Assembly: GCF_001570525.1 (NCBI RefSeq)
Contig: NZ_BBXC01000010.1
Coordinates: forward strand, 124,001 to 188,000
Direction: 5' to 3'
Length of the DNA stretch: 64,000 bases
Origin: Herbidospora sakaeratensis
GTDB lineage: Bacteria > Actinomycetota > Actinomycetes > Streptosporangiales > Streptosporangiaceae
Below are positions 32,301 to 40,276 of this stretch, piece by piece. Position 1 is the first letter of the stretch. Each line of letters opens with the position of its first letter. The position numbers were made by a program, and so were the translations under genes. The notes below the pieces were generated by a model. That model saw nothing but the letters and a program-made list of their open reading frames with translations. It ran no database searches and was not told the origin of the DNA.

Positions 32301-32570
32301 GCGGCCTACTCGGGGGTCAACACCTCGGGCCTGCGCAACTTCAGCGCCCGGGTCTCGTCGGCCGGCGCGGGCGGCACCATCCAGGTCAGGTCGGGATCGC
32401 AGACCGGGACGCTGCTCGGCTCGGTCGCCGTCGCGCCGACCGGGGGCTGGGACACTCACGTGACCGTTTCCACGACGCTGACCGGATCGGCTTCCGGGCC
32501 GCTCTACCTGGTCTTCACGGGAGGCGCGGGCTCCCTGTTCGACGTGGACTCGTTCACCGTGTCCGGCTAG
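29379..32570 (+). CDS. secreted GH95-family alpha-L-fucosidase with two carbohydrate-binding domains
   Basis: A 1,063-residue protein with a signal peptide (about 1-28). The N-terminal GH95 domain begins LTLWYNSPATNWETQALPIGNG. The (alpha/alpha)6 catalytic domain carries NLQGVWNN, NINLQMNYWPAEQTNL, LQEWKTDWD and QIDGNFGATSGVAEML, all GH95 marks. Two CBM6-like domains follow (about 806-930 and 940-1063). It should release terminal fucose or galactose from plant or microbial glycans. GTG 29379 is chosen because GGAGGA precedes it and a proper signal peptide follows; an upstream ATG extension has no site. It is transcribed alone. Confidence 0.92.
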   Translation: MRRRLCIAGLAVFAMVAGMTAITQTQASALALPPTDDLTLWYNSPATNWETQALPIGNGPLGAKLFGGVASEQIQFNEKTLWTGGPGAQGGYNHGNWTSPRPGAIDNIQAQIDQQGRITPQTVANALGQGKTNFGSYQTFGDLFLDFANPPTSTSEYRRELSLREAIARVGYTAGGVEYTREYFASNPGNVIVARISANQTGRVSFTLRHTSPRTDKTVTASNGRLTIKGALANNGLKFEAQVQVVNQGGTRTDAGDRVTVTGANSVLLVLSAGTSYSDVYPTYRGTDPAAGVTSRVTTAAAKSWDDLKAAHLADYKNLFDRVKLNIGQSNPTVPTNTLRANYTGGSSTQDRALEAMFFAYGRYLLISSSRENDILPANLQGVWNNVVNPPWDADYHVNINLQMNYWPAEQTNLRETTRPYDRYVNSMVAPGRVTAQNMYGARGWVVNNETNPYGFTGVHNYPQSFWFPEAAAWTTQHLYDSYRFNGDVNYLRNTAYPAIKGAAEFWLDFLHVDPRDNRLVVSPSYSPENGDFSAGASMSQQIVREVFTNALAAARTLGVDTSLQNELTTALSRLDPGLRIGRWGQLQEWKTDWDSQTDTHRHVSHLFALHPGNQILPGTAEATAARVSLNARGDGGTGWSKAWKINFWARLLDGNRAHKLLSEQLKSSTLDNLWDTHPPFQIDGNFGATSGVAEMLVQSQHDTVHVLPALPSTWANGSVTGLKARGDVTVDTTWKSGAAETITLKTTRTAPIKVRTAAATGTYSVKDETGATVAATRTGDTLSWNTTAGKTYTISFTTTGGGTSQTVEGEAFTSQSGVQPAGHATASGGQTVGYIDNGDWAAYSQVSTAGLRTFSARVSSGGPGGTITIRAGSQTGTVLGTVAVAPTGSWDTFTTVTTTLTGSGSGPLYLTFSGGSGSLLDVDTITVSTQGGTGPQPQTVQGEAWTSMSGVQQADHPSAQGGYSVGYIDNGDWAAYSGVNTSGLRNFSARVSSAGAGGTIQVRSGSQTGTLLGSVAVAPTGGWDTHVTVSTTLTGSASGPLYLVFTGGAGSLFDVDSFTVSG
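31795..32570 (+). repeat. tandem CBM6-like domains
   Basis: Two copies of about 125 residues share VGYIDNGDWAAYS, LR-FSARVSS and the closing LYL-F-GG-GSL-DVD. They are joined by a short GGTGPQP linker. The close match suggests duplication to raise glycan avidity. Confidence 0.85.
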
Positions 32571-32617
32571 GAATCGGCGAGCGAGCGATCCTCACCTGAT
32601 CGACGCCGAAACGCGAA

Positions 32618-32650
32618 AGGGCGTCCTTCCTCGCACGGGAAGGACGCCCT
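32618..32650. terminator. bidirectional terminator hairpin
   Basis: A perfect 13-bp stem (AGGGCGTCCTTCC with GGAAGGACGCCCT) and a 7-nt loop lie between the convergent GH95 and membrane-protein genes. Pyrimidine-rich sequence follows on the plus strand and an A-rich stretch precedes it. It is the strongest terminator-like structure in the window. Confidence 0.85.
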
Positions 32651-32651
32651 C

Positions 32652-32677
32652 TTCTGTTACTTCCTTCTGTTACTTCC
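32652..32677. repeat. 13-bp tandem duplication over a stop codon
   Basis: TTCTGTTACTTCC occurs twice in a row (32652-32664 and 32665-32677). The second copy contains the stop codon of the minus-strand membrane protein; the first leaves a spare copy just outside the gene. It looks like a small slippage duplication. Confidence 0.8.
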
Positions 32678-33266
32678 CGGGGCGGACCAGCTCCGGCCGG
32701 AAGGCGATGATCAGGCCGAGCGTCGCGTAGCCGACGAGCAGGTGGGTCGCGCCGACGACGTTTCCGACCTCCGGGCCGAGGATGCCCATGGCCGGGATCG
32801 TCACCACGGCCCAGCTTTCGGCGACCACTGGCCAGACGCGGGCCAGGCCGCGCCACCGCCCGGCGAAGGTGACCTTGATCCCGATCACGAACATGCCGAG
32901 CATCGACAACGGCCAGAAGAGGTCGAGGACCGCCAGCCAATCGGCGTCGCGCTGGGCGGGCAGCAGGGCGTGCAGCAGGCTCCAGACCATGGCCGGCACG
33001 AGCAGCACCCGCTCGACCTGGAGCATGGCGCGGGCGACCTTGGAGGTGCCGGTCGCCTGGGTGCGGATCATGAGGGCCAGCAGGCACATCAGGCCGAACT
33101 GGAAGACCAGGCCGCCCAGGTCGGTGAGCATCCAGCCCAGGTCGGTAGTCGGTTGGAAGCCGTAGAAGAAGCTGGAGGCGGCCCAGACCAGGGCGCCGGT
33201 CGACAGGCCGAGCGCCAGGTTGCGGGTGGTCGTGTCGGTCGCGGTGGGCGTGGCGGTGAGGGTCAT
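32670..33266 (-). CDS. six-helix membrane protein of unknown function
   Basis: A 198-residue protein with about six hydrophobic helices from residue 15 to 190 (ALGLSTGALVWAASSFFYG; GGLVFQFGLMCLLALM; VLLVPAMVWSLLHALL; LDLFWPLSMLGMFVIGI; and two more). The first 14 residues are Thr-rich. I recognise no catalytic motif; it looks like DUF998- or DoxX-like small membrane proteins but I cannot assign it. ATG 33266 follows AAGGA. It is divergent from the sensor kinase gene and could be controlled by that two-component system. Confidence 0.7.
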   Translation of the reverse strand: MTLTATPTATDTTTRNLALGLSTGALVWAASSFFYGFQPTTDLGWMLTDLGGLVFQFGLMCLLALMIRTQATGTSKVARAMLQVERVLLVPAMVWSLLHALLPAQRDADWLAVLDLFWPLSMLGMFVIGIKVTFAGRWRGLARVWPVVAESWAVVTIPAMGILGPEVGNVVGATHLLVGYATLGLIIAFRPELVRPGK

Positions 33267-33405
33267 CGTCGGGTCCTTCTGTGAAGCGGATCGTGGCGCG
33301 AGCCACGGCCTTCCGCGTCTCGCTTTCGGGAACGACGACGATCCTCCGGAGTGGGCGGCCCGGGCCGTCAGGGCGCGGCGTCCCGTCTTGGTGCTCGGAA
33401 CAATT

Positions 33406-33426
33406 GGGACACGAGTCCTAGGGACT
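33406..33426. promoter_or_regulatory. interlaced GGGAC/GTCC repeats before the sensor kinase
   Basis: GGGAC at 33406, GTCC at 33415 and GGGAC at 33421 form two overlapping imperfect palindromes (AGTCC-TAG-GGACT is perfect) 30-50 bp before the kinase start. Paired half-sites of this kind suit a NarL-type response regulator dimer, so autoregulation is possible. Confidence 0.35.
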
Positions 33427-33455
33427 TCGCTGACCTGCTGAGGCATGCTTCTCGG

Positions 33456-35453
33456 GTGCGGAAGGTGCTCTTCGCGGTCGCGGTGGCCGCCCTGCCCGCC
33501 GCGGCCCTCATCGACGTACGGGTCCCGGCGGCCCATCGGGCCGGGCTGGTCCTCCAGCCGGGCGCGTTCGACGCGCTGGCCGGGATCGCGCTGGCGGCGG
33601 CCGGGATGGTCGTGCTGGGCCGGTTCCCGCGGCACGCGCTCGGCCGGCTGATGTCGGTGTTCGGCGCCTGGTGGGCGCTCGACGGGCTGGCGTCGTCGTG
33701 GCTGGCCTATTCGACGTTCGAACGACTGCCGGGCGACTCGGCGGCCTTCCTGGTCTACCAGCGCCTCGGCGCGGGCCTCCTGCTGCTGTTGCCGCTGCTC
33801 CTGCTGCTGTTCCCCGACGGGAGGCTGCCGACGGGCCGGTGGCGGGTGGTCTCGCTCGTCAGCCTGGGCCTGACGAGCCTGCTGCCGCTGGCGCTGATCG
33901 CGGCGCCGTCGGGGATCGCCCAGGCCACCTCCGAACCGGGTCCCCTCCCGGCGGCCCTGCAGAGCGTCAACCTCGACCTGCTCTACCTGCCGCTGCCCGA
34001 CGAGGTCTGGACCGTCGTGCTGCGGGTGGCCCAGTTGTGCGTGCCGCTGAGCCTGGTCGCGCCGTTCGCCGTGGTCGTCCGGCGTTATCGCGGCTCGGCG
34101 GGGCTCGACCGGACGCGGCTGCGCTGGCTGGTCTGGGCGGGCGTCGTCGACCTCATGGTCATGCTGACGTTCCGGCTGCTGCCCGGCTCGTGGACGGCGA
34201 TCGGCCTCCTGATCGGCGTCGTCCTCACCGCCGCGGCGGTCGCGGTCGGCGTCGTCCGGCCCGAACTGGTCGACGTCGACCGTCTGCTCGGCGGCACCGT
34301 CGTGTACGCCCTGCTGCTCGCCCTGACCTTCGTGCTCGACCTGGTCGTGCTGGGCAGCGTCGGGCAGTTCCTCGGCTCCCGCCTGAACGACGGCGAACGC
34401 CTGGTCATCGCGGTGTTCGCGGTCGCCATCGCGTACGCGCAACTGCGCCACCGGCTCTGGCGGCTGGTCCGCCGCTGGGTCGTGGGCGACCGCGACGACC
34501 CCTACCACGTGGTCTCGGGCCTGGCCGAGCGGCTGGAGGCGACCGACGACACGGAGGCGCAGCTCCTCACGCTGGCCCGCACGGTCAGGCGGGCGTTCCG
34601 GTCGTCGTACGTCGGCGTCGAGATCACCGACGCGCTCCTGGTCGAAGACGGCGAACGCCCGGCCGAGACCCGGGCGCTGCCCATCGCCTACCGGGGAGAA
34701 CGCATCGGCCGGCTGGTGTTGCCCGCCCGGGTCACCCGCCCGTCGTCGGCCGACGAGCGCCTGCTCGCCGACGTGATCAGGCAGGCCGCGGCGGCGGCGA
34801 GAGCCGTCCACCTGGCGGAAGAGCTGCAACGCGGCCGCGAGAGGATCGTGTCGGCCGTCGAGGACGAACGCCGCCGTCTGCGCCGCGAACTGCACGACGG
34901 CCTCGGCCCCACCCTGGCGGCCGTGGCCGCCCGCATCGACATGGCCAGGATCACCGCCCGCCGCTCGGGCGACGACGCCGACCAGATCCTCGGCCAGGCC
35001 CGCCAGGAGCTCACCGGCCTGCTCGCCGAGGTCAGACGCCTGGTCCACGGCCTGCGCCCCCCGGCGCTCGACGACGTCGGCCTGGTCGGCGCCATCCGCC
35101 AGCTCGCCCCCGACCTGACCATGACCGTCGAGGAGCACGGCGACCTGACCGGCCTGCCCGCCGCTGTGGAGGTGGCCGCCTACCGCATCGCCGCCGAGGC
35201 GATCACGAACGTCCGCCGCCACGCCCACGCGACCACCTGCACCGTGACCCTGACCCGCGCCGACGGCGCGCTGTCCGTCGAGATCACCGACGACGGCGTC
35301 GGCCTGCCCCCCGCCGCGGCCACGGGGGTCGGCCTGCTGTCGATGCGCGAACGCGCCGCCGAACTGGGCGGCACCTGCCAGGTCGGCCCACACGAACCCA
35401 GGGGAACCCGGGTGTGGACGACCCTCCCCGCCCGCGACGAGGTGACGGTATGA
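33456..35453 (+). CDS. NarL-type membrane sensor histidine kinase
   Basis: A 665-residue kinase. Some ten hydrophobic helices fill about residues 5-330, a GAF-like linker runs about 345-455, then a HisKA_3 dimerisation domain with phospho-acceptor His480 (RRELHDGLGPTL) and a GHKL ATPase with ITDDGVGL and GVGLLSMRERA near the C-terminus. The large membrane part suggests sensing of a membrane or lipophilic signal. GTG 33456 is the first start that gives a sensible N-terminal helix. Its last codons overlap the response regulator (ATGA). Confidence 0.9.
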   Translation: MRKVLFAVAVAALPAAALIDVRVPAAHRAGLVLQPGAFDALAGIALAAAGMVVLGRFPRHALGRLMSVFGAWWALDGLASSWLAYSTFERLPGDSAAFLVYQRLGAGLLLLLPLLLLLFPDGRLPTGRWRVVSLVSLGLTSLLPLALIAAPSGIAQATSEPGPLPAALQSVNLDLLYLPLPDEVWTVVLRVAQLCVPLSLVAPFAVVVRRYRGSAGLDRTRLRWLVWAGVVDLMVMLTFRLLPGSWTAIGLLIGVVLTAAAVAVGVVRPELVDVDRLLGGTVVYALLLALTFVLDLVVLGSVGQFLGSRLNDGERLVIAVFAVAIAYAQLRHRLWRLVRRWVVGDRDDPYHVVSGLAERLEATDDTEAQLLTLARTVRRAFRSSYVGVEITDALLVEDGERPAETRALPIAYRGERIGRLVLPARVTRPSSADERLLADVIRQAAAAARAVHLAEELQRGRERIVSAVEDERRRLRRELHDGLGPTLAAVAARIDMARITARRSGDDADQILGQARQELTGLLAEVRRLVHGLRPPALDDVGLVGAIRQLAPDLTMTVEEHGDLTGLPAAVEVAAYRIAAEAITNVRRHAHATTCTVTLTRADGALSVEITDDGVGLPPAAATGVGLLSMRERAAELGGTCQVGPHEPRGTRVWTTLPARDEVTV

Positions 35454-36094
35454 CGATCAGCGTCCTGGTCGTGGACGACCACCCGGTCTTCCGCGAGGGC
35501 TTCGCCGCCCTGCTCGGCAGCATCGACGAGATCGACGTGCTCGGCACCGCCGCGAACGGCGCCGAAGCGGTGGCTCAGGCCCGCCGGGAGACCCCCGACG
35601 TGATCGTCATGGACGTCTCCATGCCGGAGATGGACGGCATCGAGGCCACCCGCCGAATCTTGGCCGACCGCCCGGAGACCGGCGTGGTGGTCCTGACCAT
35701 GTCGGAGGAGGACGGCACCATCTTCGACGCCCTGCGCGCCGGCGCCCGCGGCTACCTGCTGAAGGGCGCCGAACCCGACGAGGTCGTGCGCGCCATCACG
35801 ACGGTGGCCGGAGGAGGCGTGGTCTTCGGCGCCGTCCTCGCCGCCCGCATCGCCGACTTCCTCGCCCCGCGCGGCCCTGCGACCTCGGGCGAGACCTTCC
35901 CGACCCTGACGGCCCGGGAACGGGAGGTGCTCGACCTGGTCGCGGCGGGCCTGTCGAACGCCCAGATCGCCGCCCGCCTGTTCCTCTCGCAGAAGACCGT
36001 CCGCAACCACGTGTACGCGGTCATGGGCAAACTCCAGGCGGCCGACCGGGCCGAGGCCATCATCCGCGCAAGGGACGCCGGCCTCGGCCGCTAG
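35450..36094 (+). CDS. NarL/FixJ-family response regulator
   Basis: A 214-residue regulator: receiver domain about 1-120 with phosphorylation site Asp55 ([13 protein letters not shown]) and acidic DD at 9-10, then a LuxR-type HTH about 148-205 ([36 protein letters not shown]). It is the cognate partner of the overlapping kinase gene. The target genes are unknown; the adjacent membrane-protein gene is a candidate. Confidence 0.94.
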   Translation: MTISVLVVDDHPVFREGFAALLGSIDEIDVLGTAANGAEAVAQARRETPDVIVMDVSMPEMDGIEATRRILADRPETGVVVLTMSEEDGTIFDALRAGARGYLLKGAEPDEVVRAITTVAGGGVVFGAVLAARIADFLAPRGPATSGETFPTLTAREREVLDLVAAGLSNAQIAARLFLSQKTVRNHVYAVMGKLQAADRAEAIIRARDAGLGR

Positions 36095-36732
36095 CCGACG
36101 GCCAAGGCCCTCCGCCATTCGGCGAACTGCTCCCTGATCCGCCGGATGTCGGTCTCGGGGAGGCCGTAAGCCAGGAACTCGCTGTCAGGGTAGAGATCCA
36201 GCGCGGACAACATCTGTCCGAAGACGGCTCGGTCGAAGCCGAGATCACGGGACGCGGCGAGCTCCAGCAGTCGTTCCCTGGTGAATCTGCCGGTTGACAG
36301 AAACGCGTCGACGTCGATGAAGTCACGGACCTCGGCCCGGCTGAACAGTGCCTCGACCTTGCCGCCCGCGACGTCGTCGAGGTGGACGACCGGGCCGATT
36401 TCCATGGTCACCGGCGGGTGCGCACGCAGGTCGGAGGCCAGTTCGACCTTGCTGGTCTGATCGGTGGCGGGGTCGGCGACCGTGAGCCGGACGAACTGAG
36501 GGCTGTCGATCTCGACTGTTACGGCCAGACGGTGATTCGTGTACGCGTCGCGGATCTTGCCGACGCCTTCGGCGAAGTCCCTGCGGGCACTTGACGTGAA
36601 GAGGTCGAGATCCTCACTCGGACGCTGGAGTAAACCGTGAGCCTGCACGGCGTAGCCGCCGGCCAGGGCGAACCCGTGGTCGGCGGCCGCCTGCAGCGCC
36701 ACGCGCGCCAGCCGCTCATGGAAGTCGTCCAT
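36091..36732 (-). CDS. AbiEii-like nucleotidyltransferase (putative toxin)
   Basis: A 213-residue protein. The nucleotidyltransferase signature is GG (25-26) and R-x-S-x-D-L-D-L (Arg37, Ser39, Asp41, Asp43). The later K-x2-AL-x2-R-x3-RD-x2-D block (Lys125, Arg136-Asp137, Asp140) is the pattern of the AbiEii toxin family (PF08843). Family members modify tRNA or other acceptors and act as toxins or phage-defence effectors. ATG 36732 overlaps the stop of the 106-residue gene upstream (TGATG), an antitoxin-first layout. Toxicity is not shown by sequence. Confidence 0.75.
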   Translation of the reverse strand: MDDFHERLARVALQAAADHGFALAGGYAVQAHGLLQRPSEDLDLFTSSARRDFAEGVGKIRDAYTNHRLAVTVEIDSPQFVRLTVADPATDQTSKVELASDLRAHPPVTMEIGPVVHLDDVAGGKVEALFSRAEVRDFIDVDAFLSTGRFTRERLLELAASRDLGFDRAVFGQMLSALDLYPDSEFLAYGLPETDIRRIREQFAEWRRALAVG

Positions 36733-37052
36733 CAAGCCGCTCGGCGTTGAAGCTCAGGGAACCGTTCGTGCCACAGCGACCGGACCCGGGGCGGCAGCAC
36801 CAGTTCGTGCCACACCTTGCGCAGGATCGTGGCGTTCAGGAACTGCCTCAGATCATCGGGCGTGGCGCTCTCTCGGATCACCCGCATGTAGAGCAGTCGT
36901 ATGTCGGTGATCTGATCGAGCAGGTAGGCCCGCTCCGGCCCCCAGTCGATATGCCTGGGGAGCTTGACGGCGCCGGTCACCGGACCGCTGAGCTCTTCCA
37001 ACGTCGCGGGAACGACGTATGGCCGGAGTGCTCCGTACCCCTTCGGATCCAT
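36732..37052 (-). CDS. hypothetical protein, possible antitoxin partner of the nucleotidyltransferase
   Basis: A 106-residue soluble protein, basic at the C-terminus, predicted helical in the second half (YLLDQITDIRLLYMRVIRESATPDDLRQFLNATILRKVWHEL read in segments). I recognise no family; it lacks the winged-helix start of AbiEi antitoxins. It is translationally coupled to the AbiEii-like gene by TGATG, which suggests a functional pair. It starts 19 bp after the aldo/keto reductase stop, so it may also be read from that promoter. Confidence 0.65.
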   Translation of the reverse strand: MDPKGYGALRPYVVPATLEELSGPVTGAVKLPRHIDWGPERAYLLDQITDIRLLYMRVIRESATPDDLRQFLNATILRKVWHELVLPPRVRSLWHERFPELQRRAA

Positions 37053-37071
37053 GTCTCTCAGTGTGACCGAG

Positions 37072-38049
37072 TCACCAGCGATCGGCGACCTGGGGGGCGA
37101 TCAGGTCGTCGTAGATCTCGTTGACCGCGGCCAGCGTCTCGCCGGTCAGCGGCGCGAGGTCGGCGGCGGCGCTGTTCGAGCGGGCCTGGCCCGGGTTGCT
37201 GGCGCCCGGGATGATAGCGCTCACACCCGGCTGGTCGATGATCCAGCGCAGCGCGAACTGGGCCATCGTCGCGCCCTCGGGCACGAGCGGCGCGAGGCGG
37301 CGGACCGCTTCGAGGCCCGTCTCGAAGTCGACGCCCGAGAAGGTCTCGCCGACGTCGAAGGCCGCGCCGTGGCGGTTGTAGTTGCGGTGGTCGTTCTCCG
37401 GGAAGGTCGTGCGGGTGTCGTATCGGCCGGAGAGCAGGCCGCTGGCCAGCGGGACCCGGGCGATGATGCCGACCCCCGCCTTCTGCGCGGCGGGGAGGAC
37501 CTCCGCGAGCGGGCCGAGGCGGAGCATGTTCAGGATGATCTGCACGCTGGCCACGCCCGGGCGGGCGATCGCCTTGAGCGCCTCCTCGCGGGTCTCCACG
37601 CTGACCGCGTAGTTCTTCATGCGGCCCTCGGCGACCATGGTGTCGAGGGCGTCGAAGACCTCGTCGCTCGAGTAGACCGGGGTGGGCGGGCAGTGGAGCT
37701 GGACCAGGTCGAGGGTGTCGACGCCCAGGTTCTGCCGCGACCGGTCGTTCCAGGCGCGGAAATTGTCGAGGTTGTAGTTCTCGGGGGTCTGCTCGACCCG
37801 GCGGCCCATCTTGGTCGCCACCAGGATGTCGGGGTGGTCCTTGACGAAGCGGCCGATGAACTGCTCGCTGCGGCCGTCGCCGTAGACGTCGGCGGTGTCG
37901 AAGAAGTCGACGCCCGTCTCGACGGCGGTCTCCAGGACGGCGAAGGCGGTCTCCTCGCTGACGTCGCCCCAGTCGGCGCCGAGCTGCCAGGTGCCGAGGC
38001 CGACCACGGACACGTCGCGGCCGGTCCGGCCAAGTCTGCGGTGTTCCAC
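37072..38049 (-). CDS. aldo/keto reductase
   Basis: A 325-residue NADPH-dependent TIM-barrel reductase. It has LGRTGRDVSVVGLGTWQLG, the catalytic Asp/Tyr region FFDTADVYGDGRSE (Asp and Tyr in DTADVYG), a Lys in VATKMGRR, and the coenzyme-binding tail IPGASNPGQARSN. It reduces an unknown aldehyde or ketone. ATG 38049 follows a GGAAAG site. It may be the first gene of a transcript reaching the nucleotidyltransferase pair. Confidence 0.92.
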   Translation of the reverse strand: MEHRRLGRTGRDVSVVGLGTWQLGADWGDVSEETAFAVLETAVETGVDFFDTADVYGDGRSEQFIGRFVKDHPDILVATKMGRRVEQTPENYNLDNFRAWNDRSRQNLGVDTLDLVQLHCPPTPVYSSDEVFDALDTMVAEGRMKNYAVSVETREEALKAIARPGVASVQIILNMLRLGPLAEVLPAAQKAGVGIIARVPLASGLLSGRYDTRTTFPENDHRNYNRHGAAFDVGETFSGVDFETGLEAVRRLAPLVPEGATMAQFALRWIIDQPGVSAIIPGASNPGQARSNSAAADLAPLTGETLAAVNEIYDDLIAPQVADRW

Positions 38050-38085
38050 GTCTTTCCTTCCATAGTGGAATCTGCAGGTCCGAGA

Positions 38086-38715
38086 CTAGTCACCCGAGAT
38101 CAGGGCTTCTGACTCCAGGACGTCGGCGACGACGTGGTCGGCCCGGGAACCGTGCGGTTCGCGGGTGATCCAGATCGTGCGCAGCCCGGCCGCCCGGCCG
38201 CCCTCGATGTCGGCGGCGTGGTTGTCGCCCACCATCCAGCCGCCGCCCGCCAGCGGCAGGCCGCACCGCTTGGCGGCGATCTCGAAGAGGGCCACGTCGG
38301 GTTTCCTGATCCCCTCGACCCCGGCCACGGCGAACCCGTCGACCGCGTCGGCCAGCCCGGTGGCGCGGAGCTTGCCGAGCTGGTTGTCGGCCATGCCGTT
38401 GGCCACGATCCCGACCTTCCACCCGGCGGCCCGCAGCCGGGCCAGCATGGCCAGCACCTCAGGCCGGCACTCGACCAACTCCGGCATCCGGGCCCGGTAG
38501 GCGGCCCACAGTTCGTCTGCGGACGGGGCGAGGTCGAAGTGATACTTGATCCACCGGAACATCAGGTCTCGGTGGGGGATGTCCAGATCGAGGAGCCACC
38601 GCACCCCGTCGTCGCCCAGGCCGTGGGCGCCGGCGAACTCGGCGGCCCAGGCGTCGAACGCCCCGTCGAGATCGATGAGCGTGTTGTCCATGTCGAACAG
38701 GACCAGCCGTTGCAC
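38086..38715 (-). CDS. HAD-superfamily hydrolase
   Basis: A 209-residue phosphatase-like protein: motif I FDMDNTLID (nucleophile Asp near residue 8), motif II VANGM, motif III lysine in GIRKPDVALFEIA, and motif IV VGDNHAADIEGGRAAG. A helical cap fills about 20-85. Length and order match subfamily IA HAD hydrolases. The substrate is unknown. GTG 38715 gives the family N-terminus. It is divergent from the beta-propeller-like gene with 27 bp between them. Confidence 0.9.
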   Translation of the reverse strand: MQRLVLFDMDNTLIDLDGAFDAWAAEFAGAHGLGDDGVRWLLDLDIPHRDLMFRWIKYHFDLAPSADELWAAYRARMPELVECRPEVLAMLARLRAAGWKVGIVANGMADNQLGKLRATGLADAVDGFAVAGVEGIRKPDVALFEIAAKRCGLPLAGGGWMVGDNHAADIEGGRAAGLRTIWITREPHGSRADHVVADVLESEALISGD

Positions 38716-38742
38716 GCGGCCGACTCTATAGAGGTGACGTGA

Positions 38743-39564
38743 ATGAAGCGGGTGCTGGCGGCCCTGACCCTGCTGGCGACCTCCCAGTGCGCGGCCGATC
38801 CTGAGGCGGTCTACCTGGTCGAGAACCACGACCAGTCGGTGACCGTCCACAACATGATCGGGCTCGCGGTCGGCGACGACCTGAGACTGCCCGAGGTCGA
38901 GCACGTCCAGCGCATCACCGCCGCCGACGACGGTTTCCACGTGCTCGGCATGACCGGCGACTTCGAGCCGCGCTACTTCCGGCTGCGTGCGCCCTCCTAC
39001 ACGCCCGAGCCCGTCGAGGCCATGAAGGGCGTCGGCACCGCCAAGCTGGCCTGGGCGATGACCCGCGACGGGTCCAAGGTCGCCTTCGAGACGGTCGGCG
39101 GGCCGTCTGTCGTGGTCCGGGATGTCGCCACGGGCCGCCAGACGGCCACGAAGGTGACCGGCCTGAGCCGGCTGGCCTGGTCGCCCGACGGGGAACGGCT
39201 GCTTCTCACGGTCTCGCTGCCCTGCACGCCGCCGCCCCCGTCGGAGTCGAGCACCGCCATGTGCCTTCCCGAGCAGCAACTCCGGTTCCTGGACGCCGAC
39301 CGCCCCCTGCGGACGTTCAAGGAGATCACCGCAGATCCGGTGGTCACCGGCGACGGCATCCTCGTCGGCGTGCCCGGCGAGATCCTCCGCCTCGCCCACG
39401 ACGGCACGATCCTCGACCGGTTCAAGGGCGCCGGCCGGCTCTCCCCGCGGGGCGACCAGCTCATGATCCAGGGTGCTGGACGACTCTCCGTCGGCCCGCT
39501 GAGCGGCGGAAACCGGCGCGACTTGCCGTGGGACGACAAGATCATGGAAACCGCGACCTGGTGA
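38743..39564 (+). CDS. secreted beta-propeller-like protein, paralogue A
   Basis: A 273-residue protein with a short signal peptide (about 1-18, ending near Cys16, possibly a weak lipobox) and repeated beta-strand blades, including LAWSPDGERLLLTVS, typical of TolB/WD40-like propellers. The second copy at 48835-49650 matches along its whole length, with shared VFLV/VYLV-N-D start, AADDGFHV, FRLR-P-Y-PEP, and the unusual end W-D--META-W. The function is unknown. It lies directly before a secreted HNH nuclease, so a link with extracellular nuclease activity is possible. Confidence 0.75.
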   Translation: MKRVLAALTLLATSQCAADPEAVYLVENHDQSVTVHNMIGLAVGDDLRLPEVEHVQRITAADDGFHVLGMTGDFEPRYFRLRAPSYTPEPVEAMKGVGTAKLAWAMTRDGSKVAFETVGGPSVVVRDVATGRQTATKVTGLSRLAWSPDGERLLLTVSLPCTPPPPSESSTAMCLPEQQLRFLDADRPLRTFKEITADPVVTGDGILVGVPGEILRLAHDGTILDRFKGAGRLSPRGDQLMIQGAGRLSVGPLSGGNRRDLPWDDKIMETATW

Positions 39565-39573
39565 CGTCATGAT

Positions 39574-39610
39574 CACGTTCGCCGGACCACGGGGGCCCGG
39601 CGGAAACGTG
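39574..39610 (+). terminator. hairpin between propeller and nuclease genes
   Basis: A 12-bp stem (CACGTTCGCCGG with CCGGCG-AACGTG) interrupted by a 2-nt bulge, with an 11-nt loop, sits between the propeller stop and the nuclease ribosome binding site. No T-run follows, so it is more likely an mRNA processing or stability element than a full terminator. Confidence 0.45.
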
Positions 39611-39621
39611 AGGAATGACCG

Positions 39622-40203
39622 ATGAGTTGGGTTCTGGCCGCCTTTCTGCTGGCCGAGGTGCCGGGGGTGCCGACCGTCGCCGAGGCGCTCAACCAAGTGG
39701 AGACGCTGGAGGTCGCCGAGGAGCGGAACGCGTCCACCTACGACCGGGTGCTGTTCCCGCACTGGTCGACCGTGTCCGGCACCTGCAACACCCGCGAGAC
39801 CGTGCTCCGGCGCGACGGCTTCGACGTCGTCACCGACGCCGCCTGCCGGCCGGTCTCCGGCACCTGGCACAGCCCTTACGACGGCGGGATCTGGACCAGC
39901 CACTCCGACGTGGACATCGACCACATGGTCCCGCTCAAGGAGGCGTGGCGGTCGGGGGCCTGGGCGTGGACGACCGAGAAGCGCCGCCGGTTCGCCAACG
40001 ACCTCGACGGGCCGCAGTTGTGGGCGGTGACCGACAACGTGAACCAGGCCAAGGGCGACAAGGACCCGGCCGCCTGGAAGCCGCCGCTGCGGGACTTCCA
40101 GTGCGTCTACGCGAAGTCGTGGATCGCCGTGAAGCACGCGTACACGCTGACTCTGCAGGCCGCGGAGAAGGAGGCGCTCCTGGACATGCTGCTCACCTGC
40201 TGA
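39622..40203 (+). CDS. secreted HNH endonuclease family protein, paralogue of 3343-3948
   Basis: A 193-residue protein. A short hydrophobic N-terminus (about 1-21) is a probable signal peptide. The HNH core is DVDIDHMVPLKEAW (Asp98, Asp100, His101) with NVNQAKGDKDPAAWKPP further on. Its four cysteines align with those of the paralogue, including the last residue. ATG 39622 follows GAGGA at 8 bp. Predicted extracellular DNase. The two copies differ enough to be old paralogues. Confidence 0.85.
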   Translation: MSWVLAAFLLAEVPGVPTVAEALNQVETLEVAEERNASTYDRVLFPHWSTVSGTCNTRETVLRRDGFDVVTDAACRPVSGTWHSPYDGGIWTSHSDVDIDHMVPLKEAWRSGAWAWTTEKRRRFANDLDGPQLWAVTDNVNQAKGDKDPAAWKPPLRDFQCVYAKSWIAVKHAYTLTLQAAEKEALLDMLLTC

Positions 40204-40276
40204 GGCAAGGTCTCGGGAAAATGCCTTCAAACCGCCACGAATCGGTTGTTAGCTTCGGCGGTAGGGGGTGGTTGCA

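Noticed and set aside
36091-37052. Standard AbiE phage-defence system
   Set aside because: The toxin side fits AbiEii, but the partner lacks AbiEi features, so the pair was not named AbiE.
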